Source: Hydrogenophaga sp. BPS33 (lineage in GTDB: Bacteria; Pseudomonadota; Gammaproteobacteria; Burkholderiales; Burkholderiaceae_C). Taken from it: a stretch of 64,000 bases of DNA. This document shows, in pieces, positions 9,329-19,228 of the stretch. Position 1 is the first letter of the stretch; every line of letters begins with the position of its first letter. The position numbers and the translations under genes are program-made. The notes beneath the pieces were generated by a model. It worked only from the letters and a program-made list of their open reading frames with translations. It ran no database searches and was not told the origin of the DNA. The stretch is taken from NCBI RefSeq assembly GCF_009859475.1, contig NZ_CP044549.1, forward strand, positions 3,224,001 to 3,288,000. The letters run 5' to 3'.

Positions 9329-9364
9329 AAGCCCGAACCGTTGCAAGATGGTTTGGGCTTTTTT
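9329..9364 (+). terminator. Rho-independent terminator after tctBA
   Basis: An 11-bp stem AAGCCCGAACC / GGTTTGGGCTT (one G-T pair) with a 10-nt loop runs into TTTTTT. A smaller CCGGGT/ACCCGG hairpin lies just upstream at 9295-9313. Position 45 nt after the tctA stop fits the end of that transcript. Confidence 0.88.
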
Positions 9365-9434
9365 GCGTTTCATGCGCTCGTTCGAGGAGGTCGCCTGGTA
9401 TCCAAACGCGTTTCTGCCCAGCCAAGGTGCGGAA

Positions 9435-9448
9435 TTGACGCAGGTCAA
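9435..9448 (+). promoter_or_regulatory. FNR-type dyad upstream of narXL
   Basis: TTGACGCAGGTCAA, a symmetric variant of the FNR consensus TTGAT-N4-ATCAA, 66 nt before the narX start. No good -10 hexamer is seen at the class II distance, so this is a weaker case than the island boxes. Confidence 0.4.
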
Positions 9449-9514
9449 GGAAGGACGGGGAAGGGGCCACCAGGGCCGATAGCTGGCGGCAACGCGATCG
9501 ATTACCCTCGCGCC

Positions 9515-11425
9515 ATGGGCGCAAGGTATTCACTGTCGACAAAGCTGATGTGCATTGGCGTGGGACTTCTTCTCGTTGCTCTCACCTCCATCAGCCTGAC
9601 GCTTTGGATCACTCGGCAACTCGAAGGCGGCGCTGCCGCGGTCAACGAGGCCGGGCGCATGCGCATGCAGACCTGGCGAATCGCCAGCGTGGCGCAGGCC
9701 GGGCGCTCCCCGCCCGAGCTGGCGGCCCTGGTGCAGCAGTTTGACCAGAACCTGGATCTGCTGCGCCGAGGGGACGCCAGCCGTCCGCTGTTCGTGCCTT
9801 GGGACGATGCGGTCGGCCAGGCGTTCGCCACCGTGGAAACGCTGTGGCAGAACCAGCGCCCGCTGTGGTTGCAGGACCGCCCGCCCGAGCCAGCGCAGGC
9901 GCTGGCAGCGGCCGGCGCGCTCGTCGAAGCCATCGACGGCCTGGTGCTGGCGATCGAGAAGCAGCTCTCGGGCTTCACCGCCATCCTCAACCTGATCCAG
10001 TTCCTCATGATGGCCTTGGCCATCGCCGGCGCAGTGGTGATGCTCTACACCGGGTACATGTATGTCATCCACCCGCTGGCGCACTTGCGCGAGAGCCTGC
10101 GTCGGCTGGAGTCGGGTGACTTCAAGGTGCGCGCAGGGGTCGAGACGCTCGACGAGTTCGGCCAGGTGGCAGCAGGCTTCAACCGCATGGCCTCCGCGCT
10201 GCAGTCGATGTATGCGGGGCTGGAGAGCCAGGTCGAAACCAAGACGCAACGCATTGAGGCGCAGCGCGCGCGGCTGGAGACGCTTTACGAGGTCAGTGCA
10301 TTCATGGCGCAGGCCGGCAGCATCGAGGAGCTTTCGCGCGGTTTTTCCCAGCGCGTGCGCGCGGTGGTGAAGGCCGATGCGGCGGCGGTGCGCTGGAGCG
10401 ATGAGGCCAGCCAGCGGTACCTGCTGCTGGCCTCCGATTGCTTCCCGCAGGACATGTTGGCGCATGAGCGCAGCCTGCTGGCCGGGGCCTGCGCCTGCGG
10501 CAACCTGCAGCCCGATGCCAGGACACGCGTCATTCCCATCCACAGCCACGACGAGGCCCAGGTGCGCCGCTGCGCGTGCGTCGGTTTCGAGACGCTGGTG
10601 AGTGTGCCGGTGCGGCTGCAAAACCGGGTGTTGGGCGAGATCGACTTGTTCTACCGCGCGAAGGTCAGCCTGAGCGTGGGCGAGACCGAGTTGCTCGATG
10701 CCCTGGCCAGCCACCTGGCGAATGCGCTGGAGAGCCTGCGTGCCTCCGCCCTGGAGCGCGAGGCGGCGGTGGGCGAGGAGCGCACACTGATCGCACGCGA
10801 ACTGCACGACTCCATCGCCCAGTCGCTGGCCTTCCTCAAGATCCAGGTCCAACTGCTGCGCGACGCAGTGCAAAAGAAGCAGGAAGCGCGGGTGACCAGC
10901 ACGCTCGATGAGCTCGACGAGGGTCTGCGCGAGAGTTTCAACGACGTGCGCGAGCTGCTGGTGCACTTCCGCACCCGCACCAACACGGACGATATCGAAC
11001 GCGCGTTGCAGGAAACGCTGCAGAAGTTCCAGCACCAGACAGGCCTGCCGGCGAAGCTGCACGTCGAAGGGCATGGCTTGCCCTTGCCCGCCGATGTGCA
11101 GGTGCAAGTACTGCACGTGCTGCAGGAGTCGCTCTCCAACGTGCGCAAGCACGCCCGTGCCCAGCATGTCCAGCTCGACGTGGTCAAGGGCGCGCAATGG
11201 CGCTTTTGCGTGCGCGACGACGGCGCGGGCTTCGACGCGCTGGACGCGCCCGGCGAATCCCACGTGGGCCTCAAGATCATGCACGAGCGCGCGGCCCTCG
11301 TCGGCGCCCGCGTGGACGTGAGTTCCGAGCCCGGCCGAGGCACAGCCGTCACCCTGACCCTGCCGCCCCATCCGGTGGCGGAAAACGCCATCGCCACACC
11401 CGTTACCGAGCACGCCATTCCATGA
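9515..11425 (+). CDS. narX: Nitrate/nitrite sensor histidine kinase NarX
   Basis: 636-residue sensor kinase. Order: transmembrane segment at about 10-33; periplasmic domain with the P-box-like N-E-A-G-R-M-R-M-Q-T at about 44-53, the nitrate-binding helix of the NarX/NarQ family; second membrane segment at about 156-184; HAMP; a GAF-like central module with cysteine pairs C-A-C at about 325 and 352, as in NarX; HisKA_3 dimerisation helix with R-E-L-H-D-S-I-A-Q-S (phospho-His about 431); HATPase with D-D-G-A-G-F. The ATG at 9515 is chosen because the membrane segment follows at once. The stop overlaps the narL start by 4 nt (ATGA). Confidence 0.92.
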   Translation: MGARYSLSTKLMCIGVGLLLVALTSISLTLWITRQLEGGAAAVNEAGRMRMQTWRIASVAQAGRSPPELAALVQQFDQNLDLLRRGDASRPLFVPWDDAVGQAFATVETLWQNQRPLWLQDRPPEPAQALAAAGALVEAIDGLVLAIEKQLSGFTAILNLIQFLMMALAIAGAVVMLYTGYMYVIHPLAHLRESLRRLESGDFKVRAGVETLDEFGQVAAGFNRMASALQSMYAGLESQVETKTQRIEAQRARLETLYEVSAFMAQAGSIEELSRGFSQRVRAVVKADAAAVRWSDEASQRYLLLASDCFPQDMLAHERSLLAGACACGNLQPDARTRVIPIHSHDEAQVRRCACVGFETLVSVPVRLQNRVLGEIDLFYRAKVSLSVGETELLDALASHLANALESLRASALEREAAVGEERTLIARELHDSIAQSLAFLKIQVQLLRDAVQKKQEARVTSTLDELDEGLRESFNDVRELLVHFRTRTNTDDIERALQETLQKFQHQTGLPAKLHVEGHGLPLPADVQVQVLHVLQESLSNVRKHARAQHVQLDVVKGAQWRFCVRDDGAGFDALDAPGESHVGLKIMHERAALVGARVDVSSEPGRGTAVTLTLPPHPVAENAIATPVTEHAIP

Positions 11426-12114
11426 CCGACACCATCGCCCGTCCGATCCAGTTGCTCGTGGTCGACGACCACTCGTTGTTCCGCCGCGGACTCATGGCGC
11501 TGCTCGCGCAGGACCCGCGTTTTGAAGTGGCTTGCGAGGCGGGTGACGTGGGCGAAGCGTTGCGCTGCGTGGCGCGCCAGCGACCCGACGTGATCCTGCT
11601 CGACAACCACCTGCCGGGCGTACTGGGCGTGGACGCCATCCCCGCACTGCGCGAAGCCGCACCGGGTAGCCGCGTGCTCATGCTCACCGTGAGCGAGAAC
11701 GAGTCCGATCTGGTGGCCGCGCTCAAGGCCGGCGCCGACGGCTACCTGGTCAAGACAGTGGAGGCGCAACACCTGTGCGAGGGCATCGTCAAGGTGATGG
11801 AGGGCGAGTCGGTGGTCAGTCCCGAGATGACCACCAAGCTGGTGTCGGCGTTGCGATCACCGCCGTCTGCCAACGGCAAAGCGGCCGATGCACCGGTGTG
11901 CACCGCCACCTCTGCTCCCGAACTCGCCGCGCTCTCGGCGCGTGAACTCGAGATCCTGCACCTGATCGCGTGCGGCGACAGCAACAAACACATTGCCCGC
12001 CAGCTCGACATTGCCGAGACCACGGTCAAGATCCACGTACAGCACATCCTGCGCAAGCTCCACCTCACCTCGCGTGTGCAGGCGGCGGTGTTCGCGGCCC
12101 GTCACGCGTCCTAG
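11422..12114 (+). CDS. narL: Nitrate/nitrite response regulator NarL
   Basis: 230-residue response regulator: receiver domain with V-V-D-D-H-S at about 11-16 and phospho-acceptor Asp in L-L-D-N-H at about residue 61, followed by a LuxR-type helix-turn-helix at about 165-225 (L-S-A-R-E-L-E-I-L, then N-K-H-I-A and T-V-K-I-H). It would activate the nar genes that follow when NarX senses nitrate. It is translationally coupled to narX through the ATGA overlap. Choice of narL rather than narP rests on the partner and location. Confidence 0.92.
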   Translation: MTDTIARPIQLLVVDDHSLFRRGLMALLAQDPRFEVACEAGDVGEALRCVARQRPDVILLDNHLPGVLGVDAIPALREAAPGSRVLMLTVSENESDLVAALKAGADGYLVKTVEAQHLCEGIVKVMEGESVVSPEMTTKLVSALRSPPSANGKAADAPVCTATSAPELAALSARELEILHLIACGDSNKHIARQLDIAETTVKIHVQHILRKLHLTSRVQAAVFAARHAS

Positions 12115-12221
12115 TGGGCTGACATGCCCCCGTGACGCCATCGTGTCCCGGCATCGCTCTCGCCCCCGCCGGGGGAGGAGCACTTTCACTTCTTTGCTCA
12201 TACGTCGTGACTATCGTGCCG

Positions 12222-12239
12222 GGGTCGACGAATCGACCC
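12222..12239. promoter_or_regulatory. Perfect inverted repeat next to the nar FNR box
   Basis: GGGTCGA-CGAA-TCGACCC, a perfect 7-bp dyad with a CGAA spacer ending 7 nt before the FNR box. No T-tract follows, so it is not an evident terminator. It may be a regulator site or a stable transcript element; its role is not known. Confidence 0.4.
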
Positions 12240-12246
12240 GGAGGCA

Positions 12247-12260
12247 TTGATACAGATCAA
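12247..12260 (+). promoter_or_regulatory. FNR box of the nar operon
   Basis: TTGATACAGATCAA is an exact match to the FNR/Anr consensus TTGAT-N4-ATCAA. A weak -10 candidate, CCTAGT, starts at 12283. It lies 155 nt before the narK1 start, leaving room for NarL heptamers and a leader, and should put the whole narKKGHJI-ppiC run under oxygen control. Confidence 0.85.
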
Positions 12261-12414
12261 TTGCCGGCCATCAACCGGCCCGCCTAGTTCTTCCGGACAC
12301 ACGGCGCCCTGCCGCCATCGTTCTTCCGCACCGCCTCGCATGCCCGGCAGGCGGATAGCCACCAGCGCACCCAGCGCCGACAGTCTTGCCATGCCCCGCG
12401 TGGAGAAAGACATC

Positions 12415-13683
12415 ATGGCCTCTGAGCTGAACAACGACAAAAAAGCCTGGTCGGTGCTGATCGTCAGCACGCTGGCCTTCACCGTGTGCTTCATGGTCTG
12501 GATGATGTTCGGTGTCATCGGCATCCCGATCAAGAAGGCACTCGACCTCAATTCCACCCAGTTCGGCCTGCTCATGGCCACACCCGTGCTCACCGGTTCG
12601 CTGGTGCGCGTGCCGCTGGGCATCTGGACCGACCGCTACGGTGGCCGCATCGTGATGGCCATTCTCATGGCCATCACCGTGCCGGCGATCTGGCTCATGA
12701 GCTACGCCACGGCTTACTGGCACTTCCTCACCATCGGCCTGTTCGTGGGCTTGGCGGGCGGCTCCTTCTCGGTCGGCACGCCCTACGTGGCGCGCTGGTT
12801 CCCCAAGCACCGCCAGGGCATGGCCATGGGCGTGTACGGCGCGGGCAACTCGGGCTCTGCCGTCAACAAGTTCGTGGCGCCGGTGCTGCTGGTGGCCTTC
12901 GGCTGGGCTGCGGTGCCGCAGGTGTACGCGGCCATCATGCTGGGCACGGTGGTGCTGTTCTGGCTGTTCAGCCACAGCGACCCGTCGCACCTGGTGCCGA
13001 GCAACGTGTCTTTCATGGACCAGCTCAAGGCACTCAAGGATCCCAAGGTGCTCAAGTATTGCCAGTACTACAGCATCGTCTTCGGTGGCTATGTGGCGCT
13101 CTCGCTGTGGATGGTGCAGTACTACGTGGGCGAGTTCGGCCTGGACATCCGCGTGGCCGCGCTGCTGGCGGCGTGCTTCTCGCTGCCCGGTGGCGTGCTG
13201 CGCGCGGTGGGCGGCGTGATGTCGGACAAGTTCGGCGCGCACAAGGTCACCTGGTGGGTGCTGTGGGTGAGCTGGATCTGCCTGTTCCTGCTGTCGTATC
13301 CGCAGACCGACTTCACCGTGCTCACCGTCAATGGCCCGCGCTCCTTCCACATCGGCCTCAACGTCTACCTCTTCACCGGCCTGATGTTCATCCTGGGCAT
13401 CGCCTGGGCCTTCGGCAAGGCCAGCGTCTTCAAGTACATCAGCGACGACTATCCGAAAAACATCGGCGCCATCAGCGGCATCGTCGGCCTGGCCGGGGGC
13501 ATGGGTGGGTTTGTGCTGCCGATCCTGTTCGGCGCGCTCATGGACCTCACCGGTATCCGTTCCAGCGCCTTCATGCTGATGTACGGCGTGGTCTGGGTAT
13601 CGCTCATCTGGATGTACTGGACCGAGGTGCGCCAGACCGAAGTCATGGGCGCCAACGCAAAACCATTTTCCTTTCAGAACTGA
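12415..13683 (+). CDS. narK: Nitrate/nitrite MFS transporter NarK (NarK1-type)
   Basis: 422-residue NNP-family transporter with twelve predicted membrane helices. Nitrate signature glycine-rich stretches are visible in helix 5 (G-L-A-G-G-S-F-S-V-G, about residue 112) and helix 11 (G-I-V-G-L-A-G-G-M-G-G, about 358). By family knowledge the short NarK1 type acts as a nitrate/proton symporter. The ATG at 12415 follows GGAG with good spacing; an in-frame upstream start at 12247 would sit inside the FNR box and is rejected. First gene of the operon, 23 nt before narK2. Confidence 0.92.
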   Translation: MASELNNDKKAWSVLIVSTLAFTVCFMVWMMFGVIGIPIKKALDLNSTQFGLLMATPVLTGSLVRVPLGIWTDRYGGRIVMAILMAITVPAIWLMSYATAYWHFLTIGLFVGLAGGSFSVGTPYVARWFPKHRQGMAMGVYGAGNSGSAVNKFVAPVLLVAFGWAAVPQVYAAIMLGTVVLFWLFSHSDPSHLVPSNVSFMDQLKALKDPKVLKYCQYYSIVFGGYVALSLWMVQYYVGEFGLDIRVAALLAACFSLPGGVLRAVGGVMSDKFGAHKVTWWVLWVSWICLFLLSYPQTDFTVLTVNGPRSFHIGLNVYLFTGLMFILGIAWAFGKASVFKYISDDYPKNIGAISGIVGLAGGMGGFVLPILFGALMDLTGIRSSAFMLMYGVVWVSLIWMYWTEVRQTEVMGANAKPFSFQN

Positions 13684-13706
13684 CGCTTTGCGTTGGTCAA
13701 CACATC

Positions 13707-15335
13707 ATGAACAACACCAACAAGGTCGGTCCAGACATCGTGGACTGGAGGCCGGAGGATGAAACCTTCTGGAACCTCACCGGCAAAAAAATCGCGTACC
13801 GCAACCTCTGGATCTCCATCCCGGCCCTGCTCTGCGGTTTCGCGGTGTGGAGCATGTGGGGAATCATCACGGTGCAGATGATGAACCTGGGCTATCCGTT
13901 CACCCAGGCCGAGCTCTTCACCCTGACCGCCATTGCCGGCCTGGCCGGGGCCACGATGCGCATCCCGGCTTCGTTTCTGATCCGACTCTCGGGTGGGCGA
14001 AATACCATTTTTCTGACCACCGCCATGCTGCTCGCGCCTGCCCTGGGTACCGGCATCGTGCTACAGCACCCCGAGTGGCCCCTGTGGTCGTTCCAGTTGA
14101 TGGCTTTGTGGTGTGGCGTGGGAGGGGGCAACTTTGCCTCCTCCATGTCCAACATCAGTACGTTTTTCCCCAAGCGCCTGCAAGGCACCGGCCTGGGGCT
14201 GAACGCAGGCCTGGGCAACTTTGGCGTGACCACGATGCAGATCGTGATCCCGCTGGTGATGACCGTGCCTTTGCTGGGGACGTTTGGTGGTGACGCGATG
14301 GTGCTGCAAAAGGAAAGCGGCTGGATCTTGGGCGCCATCCCCCCTGGCACTCCCACCTGGATCCAGAACGCCGGTTTTGCCTGGGTGCTGTCTCTCGTGC
14401 CGTTGTCGGTCCTGTGCTGGTTCGGCATGAACAACCTCAAGACGGTTTCTCCCAACACCGGCGGGCCGATCGCCGCGTTTCTCAAGATCATCTGGCTCTA
14501 CACCCTGTCCTTCGTCCCGGCCGGTGTTGGCCTGTATCTCTACTTGCCGGCACCCAGCGGTCTGGGACTGCTCAACATGTGGCTTGCCATGCCTTTCATC
14601 ATTGTCAGCACGCTGATGGTGATGAAGATCACCGCCTTTGGCACGATGAAGGAAAACGTGGCCAAGCAGTTTGCGATCTTCCGCAACAAGCACACATGGT
14701 CGTTGACCATTCTCTATATCGTCACATTCGGCTCGTTCATCGGTTTCTCCATGGCGCTGCCGCTGTCGATGAAGGTGATCTTTGGTGTCAGCCACGTGGT
14801 GGATGCCAATGGCGTCCTGCAGCACACGCTGGTCAATCCCAAGGGCCCGCCCATCCTGGCCTACGCCTGGATCGGCCCTTTCGTTGGTGCAGCGATTCGC
14901 CCGTTGGGTGGCTGGATGGCCGACAAGCTCGGTGGCTCCATCGTGACCCAATGGGTGTGCGGCGTGATGGCTATCGCGGGGGTTGCCGTCGGGTATGTGA
15001 TGCAACTCGCCTACCAGTCGGCCACGCCGGAACAGTATTTCTTTATCTTCCTTGCGCTGTTCATGTTGCTGTTTGCCGCCAGTGGCATCGGAAACGGCTC
15101 GACCTTTCGAAGCATCGGCGTGATCTTTGACAGCCAGCAGGCCGGTCCGGTCCTGGGCTGGACCTCGGCAGTGGCCGCCTATGGCGCCTTCATTGCGCCG
15201 GTGGTGATCGGTGAGCAGATCAAGCTCGGCACGCCGCAAACGGCCATGTACGGCTTCGCCATCTTCTACGCCGCCTGCCTGGTGCTGAACTGGTGGTTCT
15301 ACCTGCGCAAGGGCGCCGAGATCCAGAACCCATGA
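13707..15335 (+). CDS. narK2: Nitrate/nitrite antiporter NarK2-type
   Basis: 542-residue NNP-family protein, distinctly longer than its upstream paralogue. Twelve or more membrane segments; N terminus with D-W-R-P-E-D-E-x-F-W typical of the NarK2/NarU type; the G-V-G-G-G-N-F-A-S-S-M motif (about residue 135) is the nitrate signature. Family knowledge links this type to nitrate/nitrite exchange. The pair of a symporter-like and an antiporter-like NarK is common in denitrifiers. It ends 45 nt before narG. Confidence 0.92.
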   Translation: MNNTNKVGPDIVDWRPEDETFWNLTGKKIAYRNLWISIPALLCGFAVWSMWGIITVQMMNLGYPFTQAELFTLTAIAGLAGATMRIPASFLIRLSGGRNTIFLTTAMLLAPALGTGIVLQHPEWPLWSFQLMALWCGVGGGNFASSMSNISTFFPKRLQGTGLGLNAGLGNFGVTTMQIVIPLVMTVPLLGTFGGDAMVLQKESGWILGAIPPGTPTWIQNAGFAWVLSLVPLSVLCWFGMNNLKTVSPNTGGPIAAFLKIIWLYTLSFVPAGVGLYLYLPAPSGLGLLNMWLAMPFIIVSTLMVMKITAFGTMKENVAKQFAIFRNKHTWSLTILYIVTFGSFIGFSMALPLSMKVIFGVSHVVDANGVLQHTLVNPKGPPILAYAWIGPFVGAAIRPLGGWMADKLGGSIVTQWVCGVMAIAGVAVGYVMQLAYQSATPEQYFFIFLALFMLLFAASGIGNGSTFRSIGVIFDSQQAGPVLGWTSAVAAYGAFIAPVVIGEQIKLGTPQTAMYGFAIFYAACLVLNWWFYLRKGAEIQNP

Positions 15336-15380
15336 ACACGTCGCACGCCTGCCGCAATGCCCCCATTTCCGGAGACCTTC

Positions 15381-18300
15381 ATGAGCCACTTTCTCGACCG
15401 CCTCACCCATTTCAGCCTGCCCAGGGAGTCTTTCTCGGGCAACCACGGCCAGAGCACCGGCGAAGACCGCACTTGGGAAGACGCCTACCGCAACCGCTGG
15501 GCGCACGACAAGATCGTGCGCAGCACCCACGGCGTGAACTGCACCGGCTCGTGCTCGTGGAAGATCTACGTCAAGGGCGGCATCGTGACCTGGGAAACCC
15601 AGCAGACCGACTACCCGCGCACGCGCTGGGACATGCCCAACCACGAGCCGCGTGGCTGTGCGCGTGGCGCCTCCTACAGCTGGTACCTCTACAGCGCCAA
15701 CCGGGTGAAGTACCCGATGGTGCGCGGGCGCCTGCTGGAGCGCTGGCGTGCCGCGCTGAATGTCGCGAAAACCCCGGTGGACGCCTGGGCCAGCATCGTC
15801 GAGAACCCCGAAGCCCGGCGCGACTACCAGCAGGTGCGCGGCATGGGCGGCTTCGTGCGCAGCACCTGGGACGAGGTCAACCAGCTGATCGCCGCAGCCA
15901 ACGTGTACACCATCAAGCAGCACGGGCCTGACCGCATCATCGGCTTCAGCCCGATCCCCGCCATGAGCATGGTGAGCTACGCCGCCGGTTCGCGCTACCT
16001 CTCGCTCATCGGTGGCGTGTGCATGAGCTTCTACGACTGGTACTGCGACCTGCCACCGGCCAGCCCGCAGGTCTGGGGCGAGCAGACCGACGTGCCCGAA
16101 TCGGCCGACTGGTACAACAGCTCGTTCATCATCGCCTGGGGCTCCAACGTGCCGCAGACGCGCACGCCCGACGCCCACTTCTTCACCGAGGTGCGCTACA
16201 AAGGCGCCAAGACGGTGGCCGTGACGCCCGACTACTCAGAGGTCGCCAAGCTCTCCGACCTCTGGCTGCACCCCAAGCAAGGCACCGACGCAGCACTCGC
16301 CATGGCCATGGGCCACGTGGTGCTCAAGAACTTCTATTTCCCGGATGGTGGCAAGCCACGCAGCAGCTATTTCGACGACTACGCACGCCGCTACACGGAC
16401 CTGCCGCTGCTGGTGATGCTCAAGGAACACGTGTTGGCCGACGGCACCACCACCCTGGTGCCCGACCGCTATCTGCGCGCCAGCGATTTCAACGGCCAGC
16501 TCGGCCAGAAGAACAACCCCGAGTGGAAGACCGTGGCCTTCGACACGGGTGGCAAGGCCGTGCTGCCCAACGGCTCGATCGGCTTTCGCTGGGGTGAGGC
16601 GGGACGCAGCGACGAAGGCAAGTGGAATCTGGAGGCCAAAGAGGCTCGCAGCGACACCGAGGTGAAGCTCAAGCTCTCGGTGATCGAAGACGGCGAGCAG
16701 GACCACCAGGTGGTGGACGTGGCCTTTCCTTACTTCGGCGGCGAGGCCGCGCCGCATTTCACCGCCAACGCGCAGAACGGCGCCATCAACCACGCCCGCG
16801 TGCCGGCCGTGCGCCTGCGCCTGGGCAAGGCCGGCGAAGAGCGCCACGCCATGGTTGCCACCGTGTTCGACCTGCAGGTCGCGCAGTACGGTATCGACCG
16901 GGGCCTCGGCGGGGGCGCGAAGAACTTCGACGACAACGCCGCCTACACGCCGGCCTGGCAGGAAAGCATCACCGGTGTGCCGCGCGACCAGGTCGTCACC
17001 GTGGCGCAGCAGTTCGCCGACAACGCGGACAAGACGCACGGCAAGTCGATGGTGATCATCGGCGCAGCCATGAACCACTGGTACCACGCCGACATGAACT
17101 ACCGCGGCGTGATCAACCTGCTGATGATGTGCGGCTGCATCGGCCAGAGTGGTGGCGGCTGGGCGCACTACGTGGGCCAGGAAAAGCTGCGCCCGCAAAC
17201 CGGCTGGACCGCGCTGGCCTTCGCGCTCGACTGGATCCGCCCGCCGCGCCAGATGAACAGCACCAGCTTCTTCTACGCGCACACCGACCAGTGGCGCTAC
17301 GAGAAGCTCGGCATGGAAGAGATCGTGAGCCCGCTGGCCGACAGGGCCGCGTTCGGCGGCAGCATGATCGACTTCAACGTGCGTGCCGAGCGCATGGGCT
17401 GGCTGCCGAGTGCGCCGCAGCTCAAGACCAATCCGCTGCAGGTGGTGAAGGACGCCACCGCCGCCGGGCTTGATGCCAAGGATTACGTGGTGCGCGCCCT
17501 GAAAGACGGCACGCTGGCGATGAGCTGCGAAGACCCGGACGCACCGCAGAACTGGCCACGCAACATGTTCGTGTGGCGCAGCAACCTGCTGGGCTCCAGC
17601 GGCAAGGGCCACGAATACTTCTGCAAGCACCTGCTGGGCACCGAGAACGGTGTGCAGGGCAGGGACCTTGGGACGGATGAGGCAAAGCCACAAGAGGTCG
17701 TGTGGCACGAGCAGGCGCCGCAGGGCAAGCTCGATCTGCTGGTCACGCTCGACTTCCGCATGAGCACCACCTGCCTGTATTCGGACATCGTGCTGCCCAC
17801 CGCGAGCTGGTACGAGAAGAACGACCTCAATACCAGCGACATGCACCCCTTCATCCATCCACTGTCCGCAGCGGTGGACCCGGTGTGGCAAAGCCGCAGC
17901 GACTGGGAGATCTACAAGGGTTTTGCGCAGGCTTTCAGCGAAGTCTGCGTGGGCCATCTCGGGGTGGAGAAAGAGGTGGTGCTCACGCCCATCATGCACG
18001 ACACCCCCGGCGAACTCGCCCAGCCTTTCGACGTGAAGGAATGGCGCAAGGGCCACTGCGAACCCATCCCTGGCAAGACCGCGCCGCAGATCAGCGTGGT
18101 CGAGCGCGACTACCCCAACGTGTTCAAACGTTTCACCGCGCTCGGGCCGCTGATGGACAAGCTGGGCAACGGCGGCAAGGGCATTGGCTGGAAGACCGGC
18201 GTCGAGGTCGAGCAACTCGGCCAGCTCAACGGCACCACGCTCGACGAGGGCGTGACCCAGGGCATGCCGAAGATCGTGACCGACATCGACGCCTGCGAGG

Positions 18301-19199
18301 TGATCCTGCAGCTCGCGCCCGAGACCAACGGTCATGTGGCGGTGAAGGCATGGGAAGCGCTGGGCAAGCAGACCGGCCGCGACCACACGCACCTGGCGCT
18401 GTACCGCGAGGACGAGAAGATCCGCTACCGCGACATCCAGGCCCAGCCGCGCAAGATCATCAGCAGCCCGACCTGGAGCGGCATCGAGAGCGAGACGGTG
18501 AGCTACAACGCCGGCTACACCAACGTGCACGAACTCATTCCATGGCGCACCCTCACGGGCCGCCAGCAGTTCTACCAGGACCACCCCTGGATGATTGCCT
18601 TCGGTGAAGGCCTGGGCAGCTACCGGCCGCCGGTGGATCTGAAGACCACCCAAGGTATCCACAACATCAAGCCCAACGGCAACAAAGAGATCCAGCTGAA
18701 CTTCATCACGCCGCACCAGAAGTGGGGCATCCACTCGACCTACAGCGACAACCTGATGATGCTCACCCTCAACCGGGGCGGCACCGTGGTGTGGTTGAGC
18801 GAAGACGATGCGAAGAGCGCGGGCATCGAAGACAACGACTGGGTCGAGCTGTTCAACATCAACGGCGCGGTGGCGGCGCGCGCGGTGGTCAGCCAACGGG
18901 TGAATCCAGGCATGGTGATGATGTACCACTCGCAGGAAAAGATCATCAACACCCCGGGCTCGGAGATCACCGGCGTGCGCGGCGGTATCCACAACTCGGT
19001 CACGCGCATCGTGCTCAAGCCGACCCACATGATCGGCGGCTACGCGCAGCTCAGCTACGGCTTCAACTACTACGGAACGATCGGCACCAACCGCGACGAG
19101 TTCGTGGTGGTGCGCAAGATGGACAAGGTGGACTGGCTCGATACACCGGCCGACGACCACCTGATCCGCGCCTACCAATCTCAAGGCGAAAACCCTTGA
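15381..19199 (+). CDS. narG: Respiratory nitrate reductase alpha subunit
   Basis: 1272 residues, full family length. The FS0 cluster site H-G-V-N-C-T-G-S-C-S-W begins at about residue 50 (one His, three Cys including C at about 92), and the molybdenum ligand Asp is in Y-C-D-L-P-P-A-S-P at about residue 223, matching Asp222 of E. coli NarG. It carries the bis-MGD cofactor and reduces nitrate to nitrite on the cytoplasmic face of the membrane. The ATG at 15381 follows CCGGAGA. No twin-arginine export signal is apparent, as expected for the cytoplasmic-facing Nar enzyme. Confidence 0.97.
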   Translation: MSHFLDRLTHFSLPRESFSGNHGQSTGEDRTWEDAYRNRWAHDKIVRSTHGVNCTGSCSWKIYVKGGIVTWETQQTDYPRTRWDMPNHEPRGCARGASYSWYLYSANRVKYPMVRGRLLERWRAALNVAKTPVDAWASIVENPEARRDYQQVRGMGGFVRSTWDEVNQLIAAANVYTIKQHGPDRIIGFSPIPAMSMVSYAAGSRYLSLIGGVCMSFYDWYCDLPPASPQVWGEQTDVPESADWYNSSFIIAWGSNVPQTRTPDAHFFTEVRYKGAKTVAVTPDYSEVAKLSDLWLHPKQGTDAALAMAMGHVVLKNFYFPDGGKPRSSYFDDYARRYTDLPLLVMLKEHVLADGTTTLVPDRYLRASDFNGQLGQKNNPEWKTVAFDTGGKAVLPNGSIGFRWGEAGRSDEGKWNLEAKEARSDTEVKLKLSVIEDGEQDHQVVDVAFPYFGGEAAPHFTANAQNGAINHARVPAVRLRLGKAGEERHAMVATVFDLQVAQYGIDRGLGGGAKNFDDNAAYTPAWQESITGVPRDQVVTVAQQFADNADKTHGKSMVIIGAAMNHWYHADMNYRGVINLLMMCGCIGQSGGGWAHYVGQEKLRPQTGWTALAFALDWIRPPRQMNSTSFFYAHTDQWRYEKLGMEEIVSPLADRAAFGGSMIDFNVRAERMGWLPSAPQLKTNPLQVVKDATAAGLDAKDYVVRALKDGTLAMSCEDPDAPQNWPRNMFVWRSNLLGSSGKGHEYFCKHLLGTENGVQGRDLGTDEAKPQEVVWHEQAPQGKLDLLVTLDFRMSTTCLYSDIVLPTASWYEKNDLNTSDMHPFIHPLSAAVDPVWQSRSDWEIYKGFAQAFSEVCVGHLGVEKEVVLTPIMHDTPGELAQPFDVKEWRKGHCEPIPGKTAPQISVVERDYPNVFKRFTALGPLMDKLGNGGKGIGWKTGVEVEQLGQLNGTTLDEGVTQGMPKIVTDIDACEVILQLAPETNGHVAVKAWEALGKQTGRDHTHLALYREDEKIRYRDIQAQPRKIISSPTWSGIESETVSYNAGYTNVHELIPWRTLTGRQQFYQDHPWMIAFGEGLGSYRPPVDLKTTQGIHNIKPNGNKEIQLNFITPHQKWGIHSTYSDNLMMLTLNRGGTVVWLSEDDAKSAGIEDNDWVELFNINGAVAARAVVSQRVNPGMVMMYHSQEKIINTPGSEITGVRGGIHNSVTRIVLKPTHMIGGYAQLSYGFNYYGTIGTNRDEFVVVRKMDKVDWLDTPADDHLIRAYQSQGENP

Positions 19200-19228
19200 G
19201 CACCCGCCGAATCGAAGGAGCCTGAATC

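Noticed and set aside
9341..9514. In-frame extension of NarX by 58 residues
   Set aside because: It starts inside the tctBA terminator loop and has low-complexity, non-membrane content; the ATG at 9515 leads straight into the first membrane helix.
12247..12414. In-frame extension of NarK1 by 56 residues
   Set aside because: Its first codon is the TTG of the FNR box, and the extra residues do not resemble a transporter N terminus.
16236..19184. 982-codon minus-strand frame opposite narG
   Set aside because: Exact antisense of a full NarG with intact cofactor sites; rich in H, V and A as expected for an antisense shadow.
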